From Bacteroidia bacterium (GTDB taxonomy: Bacteria > Bacteroidota > Bacteroidia > B-17B0 > Aurantibacillaceae), in assembly GCA_016787785.1 (NCBI GenBank), contig JAEUTO010000013.1, positions 62,001 to 126,000 of the forward strand: a stretch of DNA of 64,000 bases, read 5' to 3'. Both the position numbers and the translations under genes were made by a program. Positions 36,348-46,023 of this stretch are shown piece by piece. Numbering within the stretch: position 1 is the first letter of the stretch; every line of letters starts with the position of its first letter. The notes below the pieces were generated by a model. That model searched no databases. It saw only the letters and a list, made by a program, of their open reading frames with translations, and was not told the DNA's origin.

Positions 36348-37685
36348 ATGTATTCGAGCAAACAAAACAAATACAACTTCTTTTTTTCAATAATAATTTT
36401 TCTTGCCCTTACCAATTTAAATGCTCAGGTAGCGCTTCAATTTAATTCACTTGATTCTTTATTAAAATATGCCGAGAAGAACAGTGCTACAATTAAAACA
36501 GGACATCAACAAAGTCTTTCAGCAAAGTGGACAAAAATTGCTTCAATAGGAAATACGATCAATTTAAGAAGTCCTTTTACTGCAGCCTGGACAGACAATA
36601 CTATACTCCCGGTGAGCTATCTTCCAGCGGAAGTATTTGGTGGCCCAGCTGGCACATTAAGGTCAGTATCTTTAGGCCAACAATATGTAACCAGTTACGG
36701 AATAACGCCACAACTAGATATTATCAATGTTTCTGCCTGGGCCCGAATTAAAAGCGCCGAATTAAACAAACAGCTAACCGAGACAAATAACCTGCTTGCC
36801 AAAAAAACCTTGTTTGAATCAATTTCTGCTTCTTACTATAATGTTGTTTCATTGCAACACCAAATTAAAAACACAGAACAAAGTGTTACCGCCGCTGATT
36901 CAATTCTGTTGATTGCGAAAAATAAATTTAGCCAGGGTATTATCCGTGAGCAAGATATGAATAATGCATCCATTAACTTATTGAACATTCAAGACAAATT
37001 AGTTCAATTAAAATTATCTCTTGATCAAAATTATAATAACCTTAAGATCCTATGTGATATCGCATCTGAAAGCAAGTTACAGATCAACGAATCTGTTGGT
37101 AATAGCATTTCCAATAGCGTTAAAACCGGACCCTCTTCGTTGATCGAAAAACAATCCCAGCTGCAATCTGCTTATCTAAAAAGTGAACTAAATGTAAACC
37201 GTTTAAACGCTTTTGCCCCTACCTTGTCGCTTATCTTTAATCAAACCTGGCAACAAAATAGCAATCGCAGTTTTACTGATGCCAATTCCAACAATTTTAC
37301 TTCACAATATATTGGTATAAAATTTACTATGCCTTTTCCTTTTGACGTAAACCGTTTAAGCGCTAACTATACTTCAAAGATCAATTATAATATTGCAACT
37401 ATTAATTATATGCACTCGGGCCTGCAAAATCAAATTAGCAACAAACAGCTAGACCTCGACTATCAAAAGGCTCTCTCTAGCTATCATACGGCACAAAAAA
37501 TAAACGAATTGAAAACAATAAACTATCAAAAAAGCATAAACCAATACAATGTGGGAATTATTTCTACAGATATTTTACTGACCGCTTTTACAGATAAGAT
37601 AAATGCCGAATTAAATTATAGTGCAGCTTTTGCTGGACTAAAATATGCAGAAACAAAAATTAACATCAATAATACAATACAATGA
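36348..37685 (+). CDS. TolC/OEP family outer-membrane efflux channel
   Basis: 445 residues from ATG 36348; an in-frame TTG 6 nt upstream is not needed. Signal peptide FFFSIIIFLALTNLNAQ. Two repeats of the outer-membrane-efflux type follow: long helical stretches (LDSLLKYAEKNSATIKTGHQQ; LFESISASYYNVVSLQHQIKN; LLIAKNKFSQGIIREQDMNNA) with intervening strand segments (LSLIFNQTWQQN; GIKFTMPFPFD). The last residues overlap the next gene by 4 nt. It forms the outer-membrane exit duct of a tripartite system with the adaptor and MacB-like ABC genes downstream. Confidence 0.85.
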   Translation: MYSSKQNKYNFFFSIIIFLALTNLNAQVALQFNSLDSLLKYAEKNSATIKTGHQQSLSAKWTKIASIGNTINLRSPFTAAWTDNTILPVSYLPAEVFGGPAGTLRSVSLGQQYVTSYGITPQLDIINVSAWARIKSAELNKQLTETNNLLAKKTLFESISASYYNVVSLQHQIKNTEQSVTAADSILLIAKNKFSQGIIREQDMNNASINLLNIQDKLVQLKLSLDQNYNNLKILCDIASESKLQINESVGNSISNSVKTGPSSLIEKQSQLQSAYLKSELNVNRLNAFAPTLSLIFNQTWQQNSNRSFTDANSNNFTSQYIGIKFTMPFPFDVNRLSANYTSKINYNIATINYMHSGLQNQISNKQLDLDYQKALSSYHTAQKINELKTINYQKSINQYNVGIISTDILLTAFTDKINAELNYSAAFAGLKYAETKININNTIQ

Positions 37686-38773
37686 AAAAAATAATTGCTA
37701 TTGGTTTTGCCCTGATCATTTTATCATCCTGTGGTAAAAAAACAAATGAAGTAAGTCCGCAATATAAAGACATTACTGAGATGGTATTTGCTTCGGGTAT
37801 TTTGGAGCCTAATGATAAATACAACCTAACAGCCCAATCGGAAGGCTATTTGGTAAAATTAAATTTCGTAGAAGGCACGATTGTAAACGCGGGGGATGTA
37901 TTAGCTATTGTAGATAATCAACAAACCATTTATAGCGATAGATCAGCAACAGAGTTGTTAGGCATTTCGCAAATTAATGTTTCTAATAACGCTCCGGCTT
38001 TGAAACAAGCGGAGGCCAATATTACGCTAGCCGAAGAAAAAGTAAAACAAGATGAACTTCAATTTGCTCGTTACAAAAAGCTGCTCGAAACAAATAGCGT
38101 TTCAAAACTTGAATATGAGAACGTTGCGCTAGCATTAGAAAATTCAAAAACCAATCTGTTAAATTTACAACAGGCTTATAAGCTCCAAAAACAACAAGCC
38201 GAGCAGCAATTGATCTCTCAGGAATCGCAAAAAAACATCAACTCCTTTTATAGCGGTAACAACAATATAAAAGCAGTGGTTGGCGGTAAGGTTTACAAAA
38301 AATTAAAGGAAACAGGTGATTATGTGAGAAAAGGCGATGTTATAGCTGTAATTGGAAATGCAAATGAATTATATGCCCGGTTAAATATTGACGAAAGCAA
38401 TATTTCTAAAATTAAAGTAGGGCAAAAAGCCATTGTTCAATTAAACAGTACAAAAGGATTAAACTATGAAGGTTTGGTTTCTGAAATATTACCCGCATTT
38501 GAGGAATCATCTCAATCTTTTATTTGTAAAGTGAAGTTTACGAAAGAACCTGAATTAAAAATATCTGGCACACAATTGCAGGCAAACATTATCATTGGCA
38601 ACAAGACAAAAGCTTTTGTTATCCCACGCAGCTATTTGGATTTTGGGAATAAGGTAATGCTAAAAGGCAGTAACGACCCTGTTGAAGTTAAAACCGGTTT
38701 TATTTCAAGTGAATGGGTTGAAGTAACCGACGGGTTAAAAGAGACTGATGTTTTAGTTTCTCAAATCAAATAA
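37682..38773 (+). CDS. HlyD/RND-type periplasmic adaptor lipoprotein
   Basis: 363 residues. Lipoprotein signal with Cys17 (LIILSSCG). A biotinyl-lipoyl-like half-motif (AQSEGYLVKLNFVEGTIVNAGDVLAIV) is followed by a coiled-coil hairpin (about 100-180), the second half-motif (VGGKVYKKLKETGDYVRKGDVIAVIG) and beta-barrel domains. This is a membrane-fusion protein linking the inner-membrane ABC pump to the TolC-like channel. It overlaps its upstream neighbour by 4 nt and is 2 nt from the permease. Confidence 0.9.
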   Translation: MKKIIAIGFALIILSSCGKKTNEVSPQYKDITEMVFASGILEPNDKYNLTAQSEGYLVKLNFVEGTIVNAGDVLAIVDNQQTIYSDRSATELLGISQINVSNNAPALKQAEANITLAEEKVKQDELQFARYKKLLETNSVSKLEYENVALALENSKTNLLNLQQAYKLQKQQAEQQLISQESQKNINSFYSGNNNIKAVVGGKVYKKLKETGDYVRKGDVIAVIGNANELYARLNIDESNISKIKVGQKAIVQLNSTKGLNYEGLVSEILPAFEESSQSFICKVKFTKEPELKISGTQLQANIIIGNKTKAFVIPRSYLDFGNKVMLKGSNDPVEVKTGFISSEWVEVTDGLKETDVLVSQIK

Positions 38774-38775
38774 AC

Positions 38776-40017
38776 ATGAAACACAAACATAATATTAGTT
38801 CAGAGATCTCTATTTCTTATATTGTTACCAATAAGAAATTAACAACGATTGCTGCATTAGGTGTTACTATTGGCATTGCCATTTTTGTATTTATGAACTC
38901 CATGGTAAAAGGCTTTGATCGAATTTCTACAGAAAGTATTTTTAAGAATGTTTCACATATTCGTTTGTTTAAAGATGATGAAACAAGTATACCTCTTGTA
39001 AAAAACAGTCAGAGGCAATTAGAATCGGTTATTATCAATCCAAAGATAGTTCCTGAAAATAATGTATTGGTAAATCCGGATGCCCTTATTAAATTATTGA
39101 AAAGTCAGGACAACGTAAAAGTTGTAACAGCACAAACCAGCGTAAATGTATTTTATAATAACGGCAAATCGCAGATCAGTGGCCTGTCTACAGGTGTCAA
39201 TATCGAAGAGGCCAACAAAATGTTTAATATCAAATCGTTCGTGGTAGAAGGTAATGCCGATGATCTCAAAAATGTACAAAACGGCATTTTGTTGGGAGTT
39301 GGTATCGCCGAAAAAATGAATGTGCGAACAGGAGACAATATCAGCATTACCTCTTCCAAAAATGTACTTAAAATAATGAAAGTGGTTGGTTTATTCAGAA
39401 CTAATAATTCCATTACTGATAAATCGAAATCATACATCAATATTAGTTTAGCGCAGCAATTATTGCAAAAAAACTCAAGTTACATAACCGATATAAATAT
39501 TAATATTGAAGATTACGATAATGCTGCTATCTACGCTAAGTTGTTTTCAAAAATAACCGGTTATAAGGCAGAAGATTGGAAAGCCGCCAACGAAACTTTA
39601 ATGGCTGCGGCAAACATGCGAAAGATCATTATTACAGTTATCTCATTCTCTATTTTATTGGTGGCAGGTTTTGGTATCTATAATATTCTAAATATGACCA
39701 TTACACAAAAAATAAATGACATCGCTATTCTTAAAGCGATGGGTTTCAGAGGTGGCGATGTAGTAAGAATATTTGTTCAACAAGCTTTAATAATTGGATT
39801 TTTAGGGATAGCGTTTGGTTTAACACTTGCTACAGTTCTGGTAAGTATACTCTCGCATGTATATGTTGGCGGGGATATTGGTTTCTTCCCTATTCGGTTT
39901 GAACCAAGCCAATATCTAAAGGGTTTAACTTTTGGATTTCTGGTAACCTTTTTTGCAGGATATATTCCGGCGCGCAAGGCAGCAAATGTTGATCCCGTTT
40001 CAATCTTCAGGAAATGA
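38776..40017 (+). CDS. MacB/FtsX-type ABC transporter permease
   Basis: 413 residues with four membrane helices in the usual pattern: one N-terminal (about 20-40), a large periplasmic MacB_PCD domain (about 45-270), and three C-terminal (VISFSILLVAGFGIYNILNM; LIIGFLGIAFGLTLATVLVS; LTFGFLVTFFAGYIPARKAA). The FtsX signature ILKAMGFRGGDV lies between the last helices and RKAANVDPVSIFR ends the protein. With the following ATPase it forms a mechanotransmitting exporter, not a classic permease channel. Overlaps the ATPase gene by 4 nt. Substrate unknown. Confidence 0.92.
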   Translation: MKHKHNISSEISISYIVTNKKLTTIAALGVTIGIAIFVFMNSMVKGFDRISTESIFKNVSHIRLFKDDETSIPLVKNSQRQLESVIINPKIVPENNVLVNPDALIKLLKSQDNVKVVTAQTSVNVFYNNGKSQISGLSTGVNIEEANKMFNIKSFVVEGNADDLKNVQNGILLGVGIAEKMNVRTGDNISITSSKNVLKIMKVVGLFRTNNSITDKSKSYINISLAQQLLQKNSSYITDININIEDYDNAAIYAKLFSKITGYKAEDWKAANETLMAAANMRKIIITVISFSILLVAGFGIYNILNMTITQKINDIAILKAMGFRGGDVVRIFVQQALIIGFLGIAFGLTLATVLVSILSHVYVGGDIGFFPIRFEPSQYLKGLTFGFLVTFFAGYIPARKAANVDPVSIFRK

Positions 40018-40712
40018 TGAGTAGGCAATTAGTTTTACAAACAAAAAATGTTGGGAAATATTTTTATGAGCCTGAAAAATTCAGGGTGCTAAATAATATT
40101 TCTATTGACGCTTATAAGGGCGAGTTTTTAACCCTGGTTGGCAAATCGGGCTGTGGCAAATCTACCCTACTCTATTTGCTATCAACTATGGATACGGATT
40201 ATGACGGTGAGATCTGGATAGATGAAAAAAAAGTGAGCGGTTTAACGCAAAACGCTTTAGCTGAAATTAGAAATGAAAAGATCGGTTTTGTTTTTCAATT
40301 TCATTACTTGTTACCCGAATTTACTTGTCTAAAAAATGTAATGATCCCTGCTTTGAGACTTGGACATTACACCAGAGAGGAAATTGAGGAAAGGGCATAT
40401 AAAAAATTAGAGATCCTTGGGCTGAAAGACCAGGCATTAAAACCAGCGTCAAAACTCTCGGGTGGGCAGCAGCAGCGTGTTGCAATAGCAAGAGCGCTTA
40501 TAAATGATCCTAAAATAATTATGGGAGACGAACCAACGGGTAACTTGGATAGTAAGAATACACAAATTGTTTTTGACATATTTAAACAACTCACTTCAGA
40601 ATTTGGACAAACCATTATTGCGGTAACACATGATAACGATTTTGCAAAAGCTTCTGATAGAACCATTACCATGCAGGATGGACAGATACTGGATAACGGC
40701 ATGAATACATAG
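40014..40712 (+). CDS. MacB/LolD-type ABC transporter ATP-binding protein
   Basis: 232 residues. Walker A GKSGCGKST, Q-loop FQFHYLLPEFT, signature LSGGQQQRVAIARAL, Walker B IIMGDEPTGNLDS, and switch His in VTHD. The FHYLLPEFT/GNLDS combination is typical of the LolD/MacB subgroup. It is the last gene of the lytS-lytTR-tolC-hlyD-permease-ATPase run and converges with the DHFR-like gene, 2 nt apart. Confidence 0.94.
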   Translation: MMSRQLVLQTKNVGKYFYEPEKFRVLNNISIDAYKGEFLTLVGKSGCGKSTLLYLLSTMDTDYDGEIWIDEKKVSGLTQNALAEIRNEKIGFVFQFHYLLPEFTCLKNVMIPALRLGHYTREEIEERAYKKLEILGLKDQALKPASKLSGGQQQRVAIARALINDPKIIMGDEPTGNLDSKNTQIVFDIFKQLTSEFGQTIIAVTHDNDFAKASDRTITMQDGQILDNGMNT

Positions 40713-40714
40713 TT

Positions 40715-41275
40715 CTAGTCTTTTCTTTCGTAGTTAAGCAACAAAATATTATCCCTTTCAAAACTGCGACTGGAAGTGAGCTTCAGATCAAGCTTATTTT
40801 TTAATCCGCTAAAAAGTGAAGTGCCTTCTCCCAAAGCTACTGGATCAAGCATAATTGTATACTCATCAATAAGACCGGCATCTGATAATTGAGTAATAAG
40901 GCTTCCACTACCTAAAATCGTTATCCCCTTTTTTGAAGTATTTTTTAATTGCGTTATCTGCTTAATAATATCCCCACTCATAATTGTTGTGTTTTGCCAG
41001 TCAGCTTTTTTTAAAGAGTTTGAACAAACAATTTTTTGTGCAGTGTTCATACTTTTAGCAACTATAGGAAATGATTCTGCTGCCATAGTTGTGGGCCAAA
41101 AACTATACATCATTTCATACGTTCTTCTTCCGAAAAGTAATATGTTACCAGACTTCGACGCTGTCTCTGAATACTTGGTAGCTTCGCCACCGTGAATGTG
41201 CCAGCTTGTGTCCTCGTTTTGGCCTTTATAAAATCCATTGAGGGTAATAAATGTGAATGAATTTAGCTTACTCAT
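40715..41275 (-). CDS. Dihydrofolate reductase/RibD C-terminal family protein
   Basis: 186 residues, soluble. Pattern of the RibD_C/DHFR-like family: FITLNGFYKG near the N-terminus, GNILLFGRRTYEMM, then IVCSNSLKKADWQNTTIM, and a late GSGSLITQLSDAGLIDEYTIML followed by LKLTSSRSF. These short proteins bind NADPH in a DHFR-like fold, but most have no proven activity. Not the true folate enzyme by sequence. Isolated on the - strand, with no obvious operon. Confidence 0.85.
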   Translation of the reverse strand: MSKLNSFTFITLNGFYKGQNEDTSWHIHGGEATKYSETASKSGNILLFGRRTYEMMYSFWPTTMAAESFPIVAKSMNTAQKIVCSNSLKKADWQNTTIMSGDIIKQITQLKNTSKKGITILGSGSLITQLSDAGLIDEYTIMLDPVALGEGTSLFSGLKNKLDLKLTSSRSFERDNILLLNYERKD

Positions 41276-41408
41276 ATTAATTATAATAGTGTTAATATAA
41301 ATTACTTTACACCAAATTTATACCAGAAAAAGTAACTTATCAATTAATTTAAGTCAAAAAATGATCTTATTTTATCCGACTTAGCTTTCCCTGTTCCGGC
41401 AAACAGCA

Positions 41409-41792
41409 TTACTTGCCTTTACAGCAAGGGACAATAGGGTTATTTTTTTTCTTATAGCCCAAAAAGGTCATAATAATTCCAAGTTCTTCTTCTGTTACCA
41501 ATGTATCAGGCATATTTGTTTCATGCTGCGCGTTTGCTACACGTAGGGTGTAACCGGTTAGTTGTTCGGGCTTAAAATCAGGTATTAGCTCTTTACCTTT
41601 TATTTTTGAATTATGACATTTAGCACAATTAAGATAGTACAAGGTCTGCCCCTTTTCGCACTGTGCTTTATAAAATACTTTTACGTGTGGAAGCATAGCT
41701 TCGGGCAATTCGTATTGTACTTTTTTTTGTGACCTGCATTGGATCAAAATAAACATAGCAATAAAACCGATAATTAATTTAATGTACTTCAT
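41409..41792 (-). CDS. Small c-type cytochrome
   Basis: 127 residues. N-terminal hydrophobic signal (IIGFIAMFILIQC), possibly a non-canonical lipoprotein signal. One haem-binding motif NCAKCHN near residue 55 within KGQTLYYLNCAKCH, and the probable axial Met in NMPDTLV (about 95), make a complete monohaem class I cytochrome. The C-terminus has an extra CC pair (VPCCKGK). It begins 7 nt after the stop of the large peroxidase gene and is probably its electron donor. Confidence 0.8.
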   Translation of the reverse strand: MKYIKLIIGFIAMFILIQCRSQKKVQYELPEAMLPHVKVFYKAQCEKGQTLYYLNCAKCHNSKIKGKELIPDFKPEQLTGYTLRVANAQHETNMPDTLVTEEELGIIMTFLGYKKKNNPIVPCCKGK

Positions 41793-41799
41793 AAGACTT

Positions 41800-43725
41800 T
41801 TAATACTCGCCGCTAACTTTTCGTTTATTTAAACTTTTAATTTTTGATACAGGTAACTTCTCCGGTAGGGTTTCAAATTCTATCTTTTCATTCAGCGATC
41901 TAATAAAAGTAAGCAAATGACTTTTTTCTTCTTTGGTCAAATGCAATGAATCAGATGACAAGGTTTGATTTGGAACACGAAGACCTTTTCCTACGCCACC
42001 CCCTGCATCATAAAAATCTATAACCTCCTCCAAAGTTCTGAATACTCCATTATGCATGTAAGGCGCTGTTTTCGAAGCGTTCCTGATGGTTCCTGTTCTG
42101 AAAGCATTTTCCATTTCGCTTGCGGGATTTATACCAAACCTACCCTTATCCAAACTTAACTCCTTGTAAGTAGTATCTTTTGGCACTCCCAAAACTTCAA
42201 ACTCAGAACTAACGTATGGCGGCTTTACACCGTTAAATTGTGGCGCAAAATGGCAGGTAGCACATTGCGCCTTACTCATAAATATATTAAACCCTTTTCT
42301 TATTGGTTCGTCAATTGTCTCCTTGTTATTCATGGCCTCATCAAACGGCGAATAATATTTGCTAAATTTTGCATAATAAAGTGTTATGGCTGATGAAATG
42401 TGCTCTATACTTATTTCTTTCTCCGCGGGTGTGTATTTTAAGAATTCTTCAAAAGCATTTTTATAGTCTTTGCAACTTAGCACTTTTTTTAATACTTCTT
42501 GTTCACTAGCTCCCAACTCTATTGGATTTGTAATAACGTCTTTTGTTTGATGCTGTAACGAGATATGTTTACCATCTAATAGGATCAGATGATTATACTG
42601 AGCATTAATAAGTGAGGGCGAATTACGCGGCAAAAAATTCTTACCATCAAACTGCAATGAAGTATTTGTTAATGTATCAGTAAAATAGTGGGTAGGTTTA
42701 TGGCAGGAAGCGCAACTTCGCAAATTATTTCCCGAAAGAATAGGATCATAGAATAATAATTTTCCGATCTTCTCTATTTCAGAAAGTACCTTTTGATCTT
42801 GCACCCGTAAATAAACTCCTTTCGGGTTTTGCCCTATATATAAATTCTTGCTAAAAATTGAGGTACTGTTTTTATTCAGAGAATAATCAACATTACTTTT
42901 AGTACTAACATTGTAAGTTTTTATCAATTGTTGATTAATAGTAAATAGCGGGTTGATATACTCCTTTATAAATGTATAATGATCAAACTGCTGCGGATCT
43001 GAAGGTTGTTTATTTACAAAATTTACCGTTGAGTTATACAATTGCAAATAATTATCTGGTATTGGCGTTGCTACAAAACTCGAGTTAAATGAATTGTATG
43101 TTTTGTTAACAGCTTCCAGCATCGCTCTTAATTCGGGGATTACTTTTTCACTTTCGGGGCACTCAAAGCCGGTAGTATAGATGGCCGCAAGATTTAACAA
43201 AAATAACCGGTTACATAAAAAAAAGTGATGATGTTCTTTTAACTTATTTGTAATAGAATCTGCATCAAAAACCCGTGTTGCATTTATAGATGAACGAATG
43301 AGATCCAATAAAACATTTTTATCAATATTTTTTTCATCAAGGTAAAGTGCAGCTAGCGTTAAACCTGCGCCCTCTCTTTTGTATGGCTTTTCAAATTTTT
43401 CAAAAACTTCTGTTTCCCATTCAACCGGTAAGGGGCCGTTAATTTTTTTGTAAGAGATGGGTTCAAGGTAACGAAACCAAAAATCCATGCTTTTTAAAGT
43501 AAGGCGTGTTTGATTTATTTGTGATCTTATTTTCTCTAAGTCCTTTATAGAACTTAAGTCGCTTTTTTCAATACATGCCACTAAAAGCGACTGACTGCTT
43601 TTGAAAATGGATAATTTTGTTTCGTAATCAGTAATGTAACCAGTAGCATCGCTTTTCTTATTAAACGAAAAAGTAACGCATGTTACAATCAGGAAAGAAG
43701 TGAACGTTATTATGTTTTTTTTCAT
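41800..43725 (-). CDS. Large di-haem cytochrome c peroxidase/MauG family protein
   Basis: 641 residues with a signal peptide (TFTSFLIVTCVTFSF). The first 300 residues form a helical domain I do not recognise; it faintly resembles imelysin-type domains. The C-terminal half carries two CXXCH motifs, SCASCHK and QCATCHF, with the family features LGKLLFYDPILSGNN, FLPRNSPSLINAQYN, RTGTIRNASKTAPYMHNGVF and a final NEKI. Members reduce peroxide or oxidise substrates in the periplasm. A homologue of similar layout is at 60488-62428. Upstream is a PhoX-like gene; downstream is a small cytochrome. Confidence 0.88.
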   Translation of the reverse strand: MKKNIITFTSFLIVTCVTFSFNKKSDATGYITDYETKLSIFKSSQSLLVACIEKSDLSSIKDLEKIRSQINQTRLTLKSMDFWFRYLEPISYKKINGPLPVEWETEVFEKFEKPYKREGAGLTLAALYLDEKNIDKNVLLDLIRSSINATRVFDADSITNKLKEHHHFFLCNRLFLLNLAAIYTTGFECPESEKVIPELRAMLEAVNKTYNSFNSSFVATPIPDNYLQLYNSTVNFVNKQPSDPQQFDHYTFIKEYINPLFTINQQLIKTYNVSTKSNVDYSLNKNSTSIFSKNLYIGQNPKGVYLRVQDQKVLSEIEKIGKLLFYDPILSGNNLRSCASCHKPTHYFTDTLTNTSLQFDGKNFLPRNSPSLINAQYNHLILLDGKHISLQHQTKDVITNPIELGASEQEVLKKVLSCKDYKNAFEEFLKYTPAEKEISIEHISSAITLYYAKFSKYYSPFDEAMNNKETIDEPIRKGFNIFMSKAQCATCHFAPQFNGVKPPYVSSEFEVLGVPKDTTYKELSLDKGRFGINPASEMENAFRTGTIRNASKTAPYMHNGVFRTLEEVIDFYDAGGGVGKGLRVPNQTLSSDSLHLTKEEKSHLLTFIRSLNEKIEFETLPEKLPVSKIKSLNKRKVSGEY

Positions 43726-43806
43726 TTATTAGGACAGCATTTCTATAGTAAAGGCCAGGCATGCTTATGCACACCCAGCCTATAACTTTTTTAGTATTAA
43801 AAGAAA

Positions 43807-45897
43807 TTAATGGCTTACAACCATTTCGATCTTAGTAGTTTTACTTCCTGAAACCACTTCAACAAAGTATAATCCGTTTTTAAGGTCGATAGTATTTAAT
43901 GCAATTGCATTTTCTCCTTTATCAATATTTTTTTCAACCGGAGATTTTACTTTTCTTCCTTGAAGATCATAAACATTTATTATAACTTTTCCACCGTTCT
44001 CGGTAACAACTTTTACGGTTGCCTCATCTCTTGTTGGATTTGGGTATAACGTTACTGATTCAGCTAAAACATTGTTTGAAGAAATTCCTGTTGTAACAAC
44101 TGCGTTACCATCAATTTTATAATCATACCATGTTTCAGAAATATCGGTATTTACGATTTGAATATTTGCTGAGCGAGTACCAGCCGCTGTTGGCGCAAAT
44201 TGAACAGTTAATGTTTGTGATGTTGCAGGAGCAATGGTCAAAGGTAAAGTTGGCGCACCAACAAATGTAAATTCACTTGCATTAGCACCCGAAAAACCCA
44301 ATTGCGTGATCACTAAATTACCCAAGCCTGTGTTTTGAATAACATAAGTTTTTGTTTGTGGGAAACCAATACCAACAGTACCAAAATTTGTATTATCACC
44401 TACTGAAGTTGTTGTTGAACCATCTATGATATTTGTTGAATTACCTTGAAGATTGATTTCAGGATTAACAATTGCTGTTGATGGGTTATACAAAGCAAGA
44501 ATCTGTCCACCTTCAACAACCGGTGCTGGAATTGCGTAATGCGCCTGATCAACAAACAAGAACATGCCCGGACCTAAAATTGACTGTGCGTCAAAAATAC
44601 CTGAAGCTTCTTCATCTTGTGTTAAAAAATTTGGTCCACCGGTGATAAAACGACTCGGGTCGTGTTGCGCAATTTGTACTAAGTTATCTGTTGCAATAGT
44701 GTATTGCCACATTTTTCCATTGTGTGCCTGGTTACCTACATCTTCTTGAATGAAGATATGACCAGAATTATCTACGGTAATATTATCCATCATTACCTGT
44801 CCTTCTGTACCGTCCAATAACGCTGTTATTGTTCCGCCCAATTCAGGATTCGTGATACTTGTAAAACTCAATTTCCATAAGCGACTTGGAGAAGTAAAAC
44901 CATTTGTGGTTACAAAATAAAAATTATTTGGATTAGACGGATCCCAAGCGCCATCTTCCGGACGCAAGAATTGTGTAACACCGGAATTTGTGCTTAATGT
45001 TTGTAGCGAAGCGCCTGTAATTGCAGAAACGTTTCCAAGATCAACTAAAGAAAAAGTTGTGTTCGCTGCGGGAAAACTCGCACTCACTTCCGTTAACAAT
45101 CCAGCAACAGCAACACCATACAATTTGCCATTAGTTAAACCGGCTTTATCAATTTCTGTTCCACTGTTGGTTTTTGTTCCAATATAAAAATAAACCTGCC
45201 CCGGTGTAGCATCATCTAAAGTTGCAACAATCGTTTTATTTTGCGAATACGGATTTGCCACTGCATTTTCAATTGAACATTTACCAAGAAATGGCAACTC
45301 ATAAGAAGTTCCGGCGTTCGGTCCTGATGCAATATGTGCCATTGCACGTCCTTCTGCACCAGACTCCTCCCCATTCATAAAAATGCGTTCTTGTGTTCCT
45401 AAACCTGTAAATACGTTCCAAAAGGCAGAAGTCGAAGGAAGATCACCTGAACAAAAACGAGTGAATGCAGCTAAGGTTGACGGAGTAGTTGCGTTATACG
45501 TAGTGTAAGAAGTGCCATTCCAAAGATTTACATTTTGAATTAGATCGGTACCACTTACAACAGCAAGAGTAGATTTATTTATGATCCATTTTGAAACGAA
45601 AGCTCCTGTTGAGCCATGGGCATGCACCGCACCTGCAGTATTGCCCATCTCATGATTGATCAACATTGAGAAAGTACCGTTTCCATTATCCCAGGCGCCT
45701 GCACCATCAAATAACCCTGAAGCTGTATAATTTCCAATTGATTGTGTCGCAGTAAAAATTGAAGTGATGGTAGAGTTTGCAATTGTTGGGTTAAGATACG
45801 GTGTTTGAGAACTGCTTGGTCCCGTTACCGATGTTTGTGCTAATGCTGTTCCGGCAGTAAATATGCCAAGTAAAAAAGTTTGTAAATAGTTTTTCAT
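43807..45897 (-). CDS. Secreted PhoX-like (DUF839) protein with choice-of-anchor D and T9SS sorting domains
   Basis: 696 residues from ATG 45897 (GTG 45921 is an alternative but less likely). Signal peptide GIFTAGTALAQ. Residues about 35-470 resemble PhoX/DUF839 proteins: GNGTFSMLINHEMGN, RIFMNGEESGAEGRAM, GQVYFYIGTKTNSG, FLRPEDGAWDPSNPNNFYF and NITVDNSGHIFIQED. Next is a choice-of-anchor-D domain (about 480-600; GLGNLVITQLGFSGANASEF, LTVQFAPTAAGTRS). The C-terminal T9SS domain starts at VTLYPNPTRDEATVKV. PhoX enzymes are Ca/Fe-dependent alkaline phosphatases. Whether the metal ligands are all kept cannot be settled by eye. Confidence 0.78.
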   Translation of the reverse strand: MKNYLQTFLLGIFTAGTALAQTSVTGPSSSQTPYLNPTIANSTITSIFTATQSIGNYTASGLFDGAGAWDNGNGTFSMLINHEMGNTAGAVHAHGSTGAFVSKWIINKSTLAVVSGTDLIQNVNLWNGTSYTTYNATTPSTLAAFTRFCSGDLPSTSAFWNVFTGLGTQERIFMNGEESGAEGRAMAHIASGPNAGTSYELPFLGKCSIENAVANPYSQNKTIVATLDDATPGQVYFYIGTKTNSGTEIDKAGLTNGKLYGVAVAGLLTEVSASFPAANTTFSLVDLGNVSAITGASLQTLSTNSGVTQFLRPEDGAWDPSNPNNFYFVTTNGFTSPSRLWKLSFTSITNPELGGTITALLDGTEGQVMMDNITVDNSGHIFIQEDVGNQAHNGKMWQYTIATDNLVQIAQHDPSRFITGGPNFLTQDEEASGIFDAQSILGPGMFLFVDQAHYAIPAPVVEGGQILALYNPSTAIVNPEINLQGNSTNIIDGSTTTSVGDNTNFGTVGIGFPQTKTYVIQNTGLGNLVITQLGFSGANASEFTFVGAPTLPLTIAPATSQTLTVQFAPTAAGTRSANIQIVNTDISETWYDYKIDGNAVVTTGISSNNVLAESVTLYPNPTRDEATVKVVTENGGKVIINVYDLQGRKVKSPVEKNIDKGENAIALNTIDLKNGLYFVEVVSGSKTTKIEMVVSH

Positions 45898-46023
45898 TTT
45901 GTTTTTGTTTTGATTTGTCACAAAAATACTTCGGCGATCAAATGGATATCATTACTTATACTTAATCAAATTATTAAGATTATTTCATCGAAGGTGATGA
46001 TTAATTTATTTGATAATATTAAA